Assembly: GCA_023958085.1 (NCBI GenBank)
Contig: JAMLGI010000014.1
Coordinates: 1 to 50,498 of the forward strand
Direction: 5' to 3'
DNA from: Solirubrobacterales bacterium
GTDB taxonomy: Bacteria; Actinomycetota; Thermoleophilia; Solirubrobacterales; 70-9
DNA: 50,498 nucleotides
Made by a program: the position numbers and the translations under genes. Below, piece by piece: positions 23,657 to 31,779 of the stretch. Position 1 is the stretch's first letter. Every line of letters begins with the position of its first letter. The notes beneath the pieces were generated by a model. The model made no database searches, was not told the DNA's origin, and saw only the letters and a program-made list of their open reading frames with translations.

Positions 23657-25591
23657 TCAGGCCGAGCTGAGCCGGGCCGGTTCCGGTTCGGGGACCTTGA
23701 CCCCTTCGCTCTCGCCGCCGATGATCGCGTGTCGGTAGCCGGGCACCCCGAACTCGTAGGGGCCGCCAACCACCCGCGGGATCCGGTCGAAGTTGAAGAC
23801 GGGCGGGGGTGAGGAGACCTGCCACTCGATCGTGTGGGCCCGCCACGGGTTGTCTCCGGCTTTCGGGCCGAAGCGCCAGCTGACGATCATGTTGTAGAGG
23901 AAGATCAGCTGGGCGGCGCCGAGCACGAAGGCCGAGATCGAGATCAGCAGGTTCCAGTCCCCGTACTGGGCTGCGTAGTCGGCCACCCGGCGGGGCATTC
24001 CGTCCATCCCGATCCAGTGCATCGGGACGAAGGTGAACCAGGTCCCGATCAGGGTCAGCCAGAAGTGCCAGTGACCGAGCCGCTCGTCATACATCCGCCC
24101 GGTGATTTTCGGGAACCAGTGGTACAGCCCGGCGAAGATCGTGAAGACCGAGCCGGCGAACAGAACGAAGTGGATGTGGGCGACGATGAAGTAGGTGTCG
24201 GTGAGATGGATGTCGAGCGGCACCAGGGCGACCATCACCCCGCTGATCCCCCCGAGGATGAAACTGAGGATGAAGCCGAGCGCGAACAGCATCGCGGTTC
24301 GGTTGGCGTGGATCTTGCCCCAGAACAGGGTCGCGGTCCAGGAGAAGATCTTGATCCCGGTCGGCACCGCGATCAGGGTCGAGGTGATCATCATCGGCAC
24401 CCTCAGCCAGCTGAACATGCCGGAAACCAGCATGTGATGGGCCCAGACCGAGTAGCTGAGGACGACGATCCCGATCAGGGAGAGCGCCATCAGGCGGTAC
24501 CCGAAAACCGGTTTCCTGGCGTGGGTGGCGATCACCTCGCTGACGATCCCGAAGCCGGGCAGCATCATGATGTAGACCGCCGGGTGAGAGTAGAACCAGA
24601 AGACGTGCTGATAGCTGATCACGTCCCCGCCCTGGATGAAGTTGAAGAAGTTCATCCCGAGCAGTCGGCTGAGCACGACCATCAACTGGGCCCCGGCGAG
24701 GAACGGGGTGGCGCCGATGATCAGGAGCGAGGTGGCGAGGTTGGCCCAGGCCAGCAGCGGCATCCGCCAGAGACTCATCCCCGGGGCCCGCATGGTGATG
24801 ATCGTGACCAGGAAGTTGACCGCGGCGAAGATCGAGGAGAACCCGGCGAACTGCACCCCGATGTTGAAGAAAGACTGCCCGAGTGGAGCCCCGTCGGAGA
24901 GCGGGGCGTACCCGGTCCAGCCGGCGTCGAAGGCGCCACCCGGGGCGAGGAAGGAGGCGATGAAGATCAGTCCGGCCATCGGCAGCATCCAGAAACTGAG
25001 TGCGTTCAGGCGGGGGAACGCCATGTCGGGGGCGCCCAGCATCAGGGGCAGTACGTAATTGGCGATCCCGGCGAACATCGGGATGATGAACAGGAAGATC
25101 ATCAACGTCGCGTGCATCGAGAACAGGCCGTTGAAGGTGTTCGGCGCGACGATCTGGGAACCGGGCTGGGCCAGCTCGCTGCGGATCAGCATCGCCATCA
25201 GGCCGGCGAACAGGAAGAAGACGAAGGTGGTGACGATGTACTGGATGCCGATCACCTTGTGATCGGTGTTGAAGCGGAAGTAGTCCCGCCAGTTGGTCGC
25301 GCCGTGGTCGGAATGGTCCTCCGGTGTGGTTGGCCTGCCGATCGCCCAGCGGAGCCAGTAGTCGAAGCAGCCCATACCCCAGAGGAAGCCGATCGGCCCG
25401 GTGACCAGCGCCGCAACCACATGCGGGTAGCCGACCTGTTCGGTCTGGAAGGCGTCCAGACCGCTGACCAGCCGCATGATCACCACGATCCCGACCCCGA
25501 TCGCGGCTCCGGCCAGGGTGCCGAGCAGTGCCCTCGCGATCGGGATCCGGTGGCGGACGGCAGGGTCGACGGTCGGGACGGAGCTTTCCAT
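23657..25591 (-). CDS. ctaD: Cytochrome c oxidase subunit I, A2-type
   Basis: Catalytic subunit of a haem-copper oxygen reductase that reduces O2 and pumps protons. 644 residues with about 12-14 membrane helices. Haem and CuB ligand motifs are present: SMHATLMIF, QHVFWFYSHPAVYIMM (His336), WAHHML and HIHFVLFAGSVF. The helix VI motif is YSHPAV (334-339). The D-channel Glu of A1 enzymes (HPEVY) is absent and replaced by the Tyr-Ser pair that defines A2 oxidases such as Rhodothermus caa3. Start: ATG at 25591. No subunit II, III or haem A synthase gene is adjacent. Divergent from a LysR gene. Confidence 0.95.
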   Translation of the reverse strand: MESSVPTVDPAVRHRIPIARALLGTLAGAAIGVGIVVIMRLVSGLDAFQTEQVGYPHVVAALVTGPIGFLWGMGCFDYWLRWAIGRPTTPEDHSDHGATNWRDYFRFNTDHKVIGIQYIVTTFVFFLFAGLMAMLIRSELAQPGSQIVAPNTFNGLFSMHATLMIFLFIIPMFAGIANYVLPLMLGAPDMAFPRLNALSFWMLPMAGLIFIASFLAPGGAFDAGWTGYAPLSDGAPLGQSFFNIGVQFAGFSSIFAAVNFLVTIITMRAPGMSLWRMPLLAWANLATSLLIIGATPFLAGAQLMVVLSRLLGMNFFNFIQGGDVISYQHVFWFYSHPAVYIMMLPGFGIVSEVIATHARKPVFGYRLMALSLIGIVVLSYSVWAHHMLVSGMFSWLRVPMMITSTLIAVPTGIKIFSWTATLFWGKIHANRTAMLFALGFILSFILGGISGVMVALVPLDIHLTDTYFIVAHIHFVLFAGSVFTIFAGLYHWFPKITGRMYDERLGHWHFWLTLIGTWFTFVPMHWIGMDGMPRRVADYAAQYGDWNLLISISAFVLGAAQLIFLYNMIVSWRFGPKAGDNPWRAHTIEWQVSSPPPVFNFDRIPRVVGGPYEFGVPGYRHAIIGGESEGVKVPEPEPARLSSA

Positions 25592-25648
25592 AGCTCCAAG
25601 AGACGGTAGGGCCGGAGATCCTTTCTGTCTAATACCGATAATCCGTCT

Positions 25649-25660
25649 AATCCATAGATT
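25649..25660. promoter_or_regulatory. Dyad in the ctaD-lysR divergent region
   Basis: AATC-CATA-GATT forms a 4-bp dyad 6 bases before the lysR ATG, resembling the ATC-N-GAT core of LysR-type sites. A GTCTAAT direct repeat lies just upstream (about 25627 and 25645). These could form an autoregulatory site that also affects ctaD. The motif is short, so confidence is low. Confidence 0.35.
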
Positions 25661-25666
25661 GCACCT

Positions 25667-26542
25667 ATGGACATTGAACTGAGACACCTGCGCTACTTCA
25701 CCGCGGTGGCCGAGGAACTTCACTTCGGCCGGGCGGCCGAGCGCCTGCACATCACCCAGCCGTCACTGAGCCAGCAGATCCGGAAGCTGGAAGGGATCAT
25801 CGGGGTCGAGCTCTTCGATCGGACGAGCCGGGCGGTCGGACTGACTGCGGCCGGCGAAGCCCTGCGGGTTCACACAGGCAGGGCCTTCGAGGATGTGGAC
25901 GAGGCGGTTGCTGCGGCCCGGGACGCCGCCCAGGGAATCATCGGGAACTTCTCGGTCGGATTTGTCGAGCCGGTGGCGATCGGGATCGTCCCCGCGGCGG
26001 TGAGACGGTTTCGGGAAAGTCATCCGCGGGTCCGCCTGAAGTTGCGGGAACTCTCGGTACCGGACCAGATCGACGGCCTGATCACCGGTGCGCTCGATCT
26101 CGGTTTCGTCCTGACCGATCCGGCACATGGTGAGCTGATGGTGGATCACGTACTGGAGGAGCGGTTCGTGGTCGCAGTTCCATCGGGCCATCGCCTCGCC
26201 GGACGGGCCGAGCTGGCGCCGGCCGAGGTGGTCACCGAGCCGCTGGTGGTGATCGAACGGGAGGGGATGCCCGGCCTTTACGACGAGACCGTGGCCCTGG
26301 TTCGCAGGAACGGGGCCGAGCCAGTGATCGCCCAGCGGGTGACCGGCATTCTCGCGGTGCTCGGCCTGGTGGCCGCCGGGATCGGCCTGGCGCTCCTGCC
26401 GGCCTCGGTCCGCGCCCTCCGGCTCTCCGGAATCGAGTACTCCGGACTCGACCCCTCGCCGATCAGCTCGGTGATGGCGGTTCGGCGGCGCGGCGCGACC
26501 TCACCTCACATCGAACCCTTTCTGGAGGCGATCCGGGCCTGA
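25667..26542 (+). CDS. LysR-family transcriptional regulator
   Basis: 291 residues. The N-terminal winged helix-turn-helix (about 4-63: LRYFTAVAEELHFGRAAERLHITQPSLSQQIRKLE) is followed by a linker helix and a periplasmic-binding-protein-like effector domain (about 90-291). The N-terminus resembles the CatM/BenM group. Start: ATG at 25667 (MDIELRHLRYF), the usual LysR beginning. It is transcribed away from ctaD, from a 75-bp shared region, so ctaD is the most likely target besides itself. Its effector is unknown. It converges on purB, with both stop codons inside a short hairpin (26537-26563). Confidence 0.92.
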   Translation: MDIELRHLRYFTAVAEELHFGRAAERLHITQPSLSQQIRKLEGIIGVELFDRTSRAVGLTAAGEALRVHTGRAFEDVDEAVAAARDAAQGIIGNFSVGFVEPVAIGIVPAAVRRFRESHPRVRLKLRELSVPDQIDGLITGALDLGFVLTDPAHGELMVDHVLEERFVVAVPSGHRLAGRAELAPAEVVTEPLVVIEREGMPGLYDETVALVRRNGAEPVIAQRVTGILAVLGLVAAGIGLALLPASVRALRLSGIEYSGLDPSPISSVMAVRRRGATSPHIEPFLEAIRA

Positions 26543-26557
26543 GGTTGCCCGGCCCGG

Positions 26558-27844
26558 TCAGGCGCGGATCGCCTCGAGCCGCTCGAAGACCTCGGGCAGA
26601 TGGGTCAGGTAGGCGCCGTAATCGAAGATCTCCTCGAGATTCAGTTCCGGTGCCGCGGTGCCGATCAGCTCCCGGAAGTGGGTTCCGGTGTCGAAGGCCT
26701 CCTGGGCAGCCGACTGAACCACCCGGTAGGCCTCGTCCCGGGTGAGGCCGGACTCGATCAGCGCGGTCAGCGCCCGCTGGCTGAACAGCGCCCCGTGGGT
26801 CAGCTCGAGGTTGAGCGCGAGCCGGTCGGTGTGGACCACCAGCCCGGCCGCCATCTTGGTGGCCAGATCCTGCATGTAGTCGAGTCCGATCGTCGCGTCC
26901 GGAAGGATCACCCGCTCGGCCCCGGAGTGCGAGATGTCACGCTCGTGCCAGAGGGCGACGTTCTCGAGACCGGTCTGGGCGTATCCGCGCAGCAGCCTGG
27001 CCAGGCCGGTCAGCCGTTCGGTCCGGATCGGGTTGCGTTTGTGGGGCATCGCCGAGGAGCCCTTCTGCTTGCCCGAAGCGAACGGCTCCTCGGCTTCACG
27101 GACCTCGGTTCGCTGCAGGTGTCGGACCTCGGTTGCGAACCGTTCGATTCCCGCACCGGCCAGGGCGATCGCCGAAAGAAATTCGGCGTGCCGGTCCCGC
27201 GGAACCACCTGGGTCGCGATCTCCTCGCGCTGGAGACCGAGCGACTCCATCACCCGCCGCTCGATCGCCGGCGGCACCGAGGCGTAGGTCCCGACCGCAC
27301 CGGAAAGCTTGCCCCTGGCGACCTGGGCCGAGGCCGCCTCGAGCCGCTTCACGTTGCGGTCGGCCTCGAAGGCAAAACCGGCCAGCCGCAAGCCGAAAGT
27401 GGTCGGCTCGGCGTGGATCCCGTGGGTCCGCCCGATGCAGAGCGTGTCGCGGAACTCGAAAGCCCGTTCGATCAGGGCATCCCGGTAGGCGGTGGCGCCG
27501 TCAACCAGGATCCGGCCGGCCCGGACCAACTGGGTGGCCAGTGCGGTGTCGAGCACGTCGGAGGAGGTCAGTCCGTAATGGATCCAGCGGCCAGGTTCGC
27601 CGACCGAAGCGGCGACCTCGTCGACGAACGCGGCAACGTCGTGGTTGGTGATCCGTTCGCGTTCGTTCACCGCCTCGACCGTGAAGGAAGCACGTTCGCG
27701 GCAGGCATCGCCGTCGGCCCGGGGCACGACCCCCTCGGCCGCCCAGGCCTCGGTCGCGGCCAGCTCGACCGCGAGCCAGCCGTCCATCTTGGCTCGGGGG
27801 GTCCAGATCGCACCCATCTCGGGACGTGTGTAACGCTCAATCAT
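26558..27844 (-). CDS. purB: Adenylosuccinate lyase PurB
   Basis: Cleaves SAICAR to AICAR and adenylosuccinate to AMP, both with fumarate release. 428 residues with the fumarase-superfamily signature [10 protein letters not shown], preceded by the flexible catalytic-Ser loop, and conserved H-containing segments ([19 protein letters not shown]). Start: ATG at 27844, 15 bases after purE. It is last in the GYD-purD-purE-purB run. Confidence 0.97.
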   Translation of the reverse strand: MIERYTRPEMGAIWTPRAKMDGWLAVELAATEAWAAEGVVPRADGDACRERASFTVEAVNERERITNHDVAAFVDEVAASVGEPGRWIHYGLTSSDVLDTALATQLVRAGRILVDGATAYRDALIERAFEFRDTLCIGRTHGIHAEPTTFGLRLAGFAFEADRNVKRLEAASAQVARGKLSGAVGTYASVPPAIERRVMESLGLQREEIATQVVPRDRHAEFLSAIALAGAGIERFATEVRHLQRTEVREAEEPFASGKQKGSSAMPHKRNPIRTERLTGLARLLRGYAQTGLENVALWHERDISHSGAERVILPDATIGLDYMQDLATKMAAGLVVHTDRLALNLELTHGALFSQRALTALIESGLTRDEAYRVVQSAAQEAFDTGTHFRELIGTAAPELNLEEIFDYGAYLTHLPEVFERLEAIRA

Positions 27845-27859
27845 CGTTCAGCCCTGCGC

Positions 27860-28327
27860 TCAGCCGACGTTGAGGATGCGGGCGGCCAGCACCCCGGCGT
27901 TCTTGGCGCCATCGATCGCAACGCAGGCGACCGGAACACCCGGGGGCATCTGAACCGCGGAAAGCAGGGCGTCGAGGCCGCCCAGCGACTTGCCGAGGAT
28001 CGGCACCCCGATCACCGGCAGGTCGGTGTGAGCTGCGGCCACACCCGGCAGCGCCGCCGACATGCCCGCCCCGGCGATGATCACCTTCAGGCCGCGCATC
28101 CGGGCGTTGGTGCAGTACTCCACCACCAGTTCAGGGTCGCGGTGGGCGGACATCACCCGGACCTCGTACCGGATCCCGGCGTCCTCCAGGGCCTTGCCGG
28201 CCGGCTGCATCTTGGGCTTGTCGTTCTTCGACCCCATGATGATCCCCACCTGGGGCTGATCCACCTCGATCTCCTCGAAAAGCTCTTCGACCGAGGCCAA
28301 GGTCTGGGACTCCTGCTGTTCACTCAT
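27860..28327 (-). CDS. purE: N5-carboxyaminoimidazole ribonucleotide mutase PurE
   Basis: 155 residues. PurE motifs are present: IIMGSKNDKPKM (GSxSD variant with Asn for Ser), SAHRDP with the catalytic His, and GVPILGKSLGGLDALLS. An N-terminal extension of about 25 mostly acidic residues precedes the core. Class I PurE converts N5-CAIR made by PurK; class II carboxylates AIR directly. No purK is in the window, so the class cannot be settled from context. Start: ATG at 28327 with GAGAGGAAC upstream, 2 bases after the purD stop. Confidence 0.93.
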   Translation of the reverse strand: MSEQQESQTLASVEELFEEIEVDQPQVGIIMGSKNDKPKMQPAGKALEDAGIRYEVRVMSAHRDPELVVEYCTNARMRGLKVIIAGAGMSAALPGVAAAHTDLPVIGVPILGKSLGGLDALLSAVQMPPGVPVACVAIDGAKNAGVLAARILNVG

Positions 28328-28329
28328 TT

Positions 28330-29655
28330 TCAGTTCCTCTCCCGCGAGCGGTCGACCGCCCGGTCGGCGATGTCGCGCCGTAGCTGCATGCCGTCGAAAT
28401 TGACGGCATCTGCCGCATCGTAAGCGCGTTGGCGTGCGGCTGCCGGGTCGGCCCCCTTGCCGGTCAGATTGAGCACCCGTCCCCCCGCGGTCACTACCTG
28501 TCCGTCACGTTCCGCGGTGCCGGCGTGGATCACCTCGGCGAGGTCCGCCGCCCGGTCCAGTCCGGTGATCACATCTCCCTTGGAGGAGGAGGCCGGGTAG
28601 CCGGCCGATGCGAGTACCACGGTCACCGCCCAGTCGTCGCTGAAGGTCACATCGGACCCTTCGAGGCCGCCTTCTTTGCAGGCTGCGAAGAAGAGGTCAA
28701 CCAGGTCGCTTTCGAGCCGCGGCAGAACCGCCTGGGTTTCGGGGTCGCCGAAGCGGACGTTGTACTCCAGGACCCGGACCCCGTCGGCGGTCATCATCAG
28801 GCCGGCGTAGAGGATCCCGTGGAAGGGATGGCCACGACGGGCCATCAGGTCGACGATCGGCTGATGGACCATGGCGCTGAGCTCGGCCAGCCGTTCGTCG
28901 TCGATCGCGGGTACCGGCGAGTAGCTGCCCATCCCCCCGGTGTTCGGTCCGGTGTCGCCCTCGCCGATCCGTTTGTAGTCCTGGGCCGGAGCCAGCGGGA
29001 TCGCCCGGACGCCGTCGCAGATCGCCAGCAGGGAGAGTTCCTCGCCAGCCAGATGTTCCTCCAGCACGACCTCGGTCGAACCGAAGCGCTGTTCGGTGAA
29101 GAAAACCTCGATTCCCGCGCGAGCCTCGGCCTCGGTCTGGCAGATCAGGACCCCCTTGCCGGCGGCCAGTCCGTCCGCCTTCAGAACGGTCGGGTAGGCG
29201 GCGCAGCTGAGCTGTCCGAGGGCCTCCTCCCGGTTGCGCAGGACCGTGTAGGCGGCGGTCGGCACCCCGGCCTCCTTCATGGCTTCCTTGGCGTAGGTCT
29301 TCGATCCTTCCAGTCGTGCAGCCTCGCGGGAGGGGCCGAATGCCGCGATCCCGGCGGCTTCGAGTCCGTCGACCACGCCGGCGACCAGCGGTGCCTCCGG
29401 CCCGACCACGACCAGGTCGATCCGGTGTTTCCGGGCGACGGCGACCACGGCGTCCACGTCGGACGGGTCGATCCCGGTGACGCAGACAGCGTCGGTCGCG
29501 ATCCCGGGGTTGCCCGGGATCGAGAACAGTTCGGGCGACCGAGGCGAGCGAGCCAGCGCCCTGATGATCGCGTGTTCGCGTCCCCCGGCTCCGAGAACCA
29601 GAATCCGTGCCCCCGACCCGATCCGGCCGGGGGCGCTCCTGGCCGAATCGCTCAA
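28330..29655 (-). CDS. purD: Phosphoribosylamine-glycine ligase PurD
   Basis: Makes GAR from phosphoribosylamine, glycine and ATP (step 2). 441 residues with an N-terminal Rossmann-like LVLGAGGREHAI, an ATP-grasp domain (KADGLAAGKGV, GPNTGGMGSYSP, EYNVRFGDPETQ) and a C-terminal domain. No ATG or GTG lies between the upstream stop and the first conserved strand, so the TTG at 29655, overlapping the GYD-protein TGA (TTGA), is the likely start. That implies translational coupling to the GYD gene. Confidence 0.95.
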   Translation of the reverse strand: MSDSARSAPGRIGSGARILVLGAGGREHAIIRALARSPRSPELFSIPGNPGIATDAVCVTGIDPSDVDAVVAVARKHRIDLVVVGPEAPLVAGVVDGLEAAGIAAFGPSREAARLEGSKTYAKEAMKEAGVPTAAYTVLRNREEALGQLSCAAYPTVLKADGLAAGKGVLICQTEAEARAGIEVFFTEQRFGSTEVVLEEHLAGEELSLLAICDGVRAIPLAPAQDYKRIGEGDTGPNTGGMGSYSPVPAIDDERLAELSAMVHQPIVDLMARRGHPFHGILYAGLMMTADGVRVLEYNVRFGDPETQAVLPRLESDLVDLFFAACKEGGLEGSDVTFSDDWAVTVVLASAGYPASSSKGDVITGLDRAADLAEVIHAGTAERDGQVVTAGGRVLNLTGKGADPAAARQRAYDAADAVNFDGMQLRRDIADRAVDRSRERN

Positions 29656-29933
29656 AGAACTTCCGCGAGCCGTTCGGCGGAGAGCGCGGTCAGGGTCTGG
29701 CTGGTCATCGTGCCCCGCGAACCCATCTCGATCGAGACCCGGGCCATGTGCTCCTCGGAGGGCGCGTCGATCACGGTGACGAAGTCGTACTGGCCGAGGG
29801 TCGTGTACTGGGCCACCACCTTCGCTCCGAGCGCCTCCACTTCACGGTTCACCTCGGCCACCCGGCCGGGGTTGTTCTTCAGGGTCTTCACGCCTTCGGC
29901 GGTCAGGTTGGTCAGCATCACAAAGGTGGGCAT
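29652..29933 (-). CDS. GYD-domain protein
   Basis: 93 residues. MPTFVMLTNLTAEGVKTLK and GQYDFVTVIDAPSEEHMARV match the GYD domain, a small ferredoxin-like dimeric alpha/beta fold of unknown role that carries a G(Q/R)YD motif. It has a good Shine-Dalgarno (GAGAGGAG) and its stop overlaps the purD start, so it leads the purD-purE-purB operon. A regulatory or small-molecule-sensing role in purine synthesis is possible but only inferred from position. Confidence 0.85.
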   Translation of the reverse strand: MPTFVMLTNLTAEGVKTLKNNPGRVAEVNREVEALGAKVVAQYTTLGQYDFVTVIDAPSEEHMARVSIEMGSRGTMTSQTLTALSAERLAEVL

Positions 29934-29996
29934 CGCGCTCCTCTCGATTGGTCTGGTTCCGGTGAATCCGCTCCAGTGGCAGCATAAGGTTTAGCG

Positions 29997-31703
29997 ATGG
30001 TGGAAAACGGGTCAACGGACCGTGCCCATGACGTGATCGTGATCGGCTCCGGTCTCGGCGGGCTGACCGCCGCTGCCTGCCTGGCGGCGGCCGGACGGAA
30101 AGTGCTGGTTCTGGAGCAGTACGACGTGGCCGGCGGAGCCAGCCAGACCTTCCGGCGGAAGCGGAAGTGGCAGTTCGATGTCGGTCTGCACTACATCGGC
30201 GCGGTCGAGAACGGCGAGATCGCCCGGGTCCTCGGAGGGGTCGGGCTGGCCGGAAAGATCCCGTTCACCGAGCTTGACCCGGACGGATTCGACACTCTGG
30301 TCTTCCCCGACTTCACCTTCCGGGTACCGAAGGGCTGGGACAACTACCGTGCCCGTCTGATCGAGACCTTCCCCGACGAGGCAGAGGGCGTCGCCCGGAC
30401 GGTGGACACGATGCGGGCGGTGATCGAGGAGCTTCGGCGGGTCGGCGTTCCGGACGCGGATACCGATCTCGAGCGCTACCTGGAACTCGCCCCGAACGTG
30501 GTGACCTGGGCGATGCGCCCGCTGGACGAACTGTTTGACGAGAGTGGGCTGGGTGAGCGTTCCCGGGCGGTGATCACCGGGCAGGCCGGGGATTACGCGA
30601 CTCCCCCGTCGCGCACCCCGGTGGGTCTCCACGCGGGAATCCTCGACCACTACCTCAAGGAGGGGGCTTTCTACGTCTCCGGCGGGGGTCAGGTGCTGGC
30701 CGGCCATCTGATCGACGTGATCCATTCGAACGGCGGACGGGTCCGGACTCACGCCGAGGTGACCGCGATCGAGACCGAGCCCGGCGGGCCGAACGGGCAC
30801 CGGGTCACCGGGGTGACGCTGGCCGACGGTGAGCAGTTCGAGTCGTCGACCGTGATCGCCACCGGGGACATCAAACGACTGTTCGCTGAACTTCTGAACC
30901 CCGATGTGGTGCCGGCGGAGCTGCGCGAAACGGTTGCCGGTTACCGGATGGCGACCGCCCTGGCCACGGTCTACCTCGGCCTCGACTTCGAGATCACCGA
31001 CCGGATGGGTGCGACCAACATCTGGATCCACCCGCGCTACGACAGCGAGCGTTACTACGACGCGGTCGAGCAGGGTCGTTTCGATCCGGAGCCGCCGGTC
31101 TACGTGTCTTCCGCCTCGGCCAAGGATCCGGACGGACCCGATCACGCGCCGCCGGGCTGCTCCACGGTCGAGCTGATGACCTGGATCACCTCCGACCCGG
31201 CCGCCTGGCGGGTCGACCCGGAATCCGACCTCCGCTACAGCAAGCAGCCGGGCTACCGGGAGGCGAAACGGGAGCTGATCGACCGGCTGATCACGGCCGC
31301 CGAGCCGGTGCTGGGCGAGCTGCGGTCACACATCCTCTGGGAGGAGGCGGCAACCCCGCTGACCCATGCCCGATACACGATGGCCAGTGAGGGGTCCTGC
31401 TACGGGATCGAGCTGGCGACCGACCAGTTCGGCCCGCTCAGACCGGCGGTGAAGACCCCGGTTGACGGGCTCTACCTGGCCGGGGCCAGTGCCCGCCGCG
31501 GCCACGGAATCGCCGGCGTGATGGTCGGGGGTGTGGATGCCGCCGGGGCGGCGCTCGGCCGGAATCTGTTCCGGGAGTTCGCCTCCGGGACCGTCCTCGG
31601 CGACCCGTCCCGGCTGACCGCCGGCGGCAACGGCTGGGACCCGCTGGAGGCCTGCCGCCGCCTGCAGGACAAGACCAGGCGGGAAGTCCACCCGCACGCC
31701 TGA
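29997..31703 (+). CDS. FAD-dependent oxidoreductase, phytoene desaturase/retinol saturase-like
   Basis: 568 residues. An N-terminal Rossmann dinucleotide-binding motif (about 12-41: DVIVIGSGLGGLTAAACLAAAG..VLVLEQ) is followed by GGASQTF and a large substrate domain. The C-terminal FAD signature is LYLAGASARRGHGIAGVMVGG. Overall this fits the CrtI/CrtH/RetSat superfamily acting on polyenes or long-chain lipids. No other carotenoid gene (crtB, crtE) is nearby, so the substrate is unknown. Start: ATG at 29997, divergent from the GYD-purDEB operon by 63 bp. Confidence 0.85.
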   Translation: MVENGSTDRAHDVIVIGSGLGGLTAAACLAAAGRKVLVLEQYDVAGGASQTFRRKRKWQFDVGLHYIGAVENGEIARVLGGVGLAGKIPFTELDPDGFDTLVFPDFTFRVPKGWDNYRARLIETFPDEAEGVARTVDTMRAVIEELRRVGVPDADTDLERYLELAPNVVTWAMRPLDELFDESGLGERSRAVITGQAGDYATPPSRTPVGLHAGILDHYLKEGAFYVSGGGQVLAGHLIDVIHSNGGRVRTHAEVTAIETEPGGPNGHRVTGVTLADGEQFESSTVIATGDIKRLFAELLNPDVVPAELRETVAGYRMATALATVYLGLDFEITDRMGATNIWIHPRYDSERYYDAVEQGRFDPEPPVYVSSASAKDPDGPDHAPPGCSTVELMTWITSDPAAWRVDPESDLRYSKQPGYREAKRELIDRLITAAEPVLGELRSHILWEEAATPLTHARYTMASEGSCYGIELATDQFGPLRPAVKTPVDGLYLAGASARRGHGIAGVMVGGVDAAGAALGRNLFREFASGTVLGDPSRLTAGGNGWDPLEACRRLQDKTRREVHPHA

Positions 31704-31779
31704 CCTCCGGTTCCGCCGAGGTGTCGTTCAACCGGCAGGGCGCGTCGGTCGAACCGATCTCGGCCACCTTGGACGGTGG

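Noticed and set aside
23834-25609. 591-residue plus-strand open frame
   Set aside because: Antisense to ctaD; highly acidic Asp/Glu/His/Gln shadow of a hydrophobic protein.
26537-26563. Terminator between lysR and purB
   Set aside because: GCCTGA/TCAGGC forms only a 6-bp stem around both stop codons; too weak to list as a terminator.
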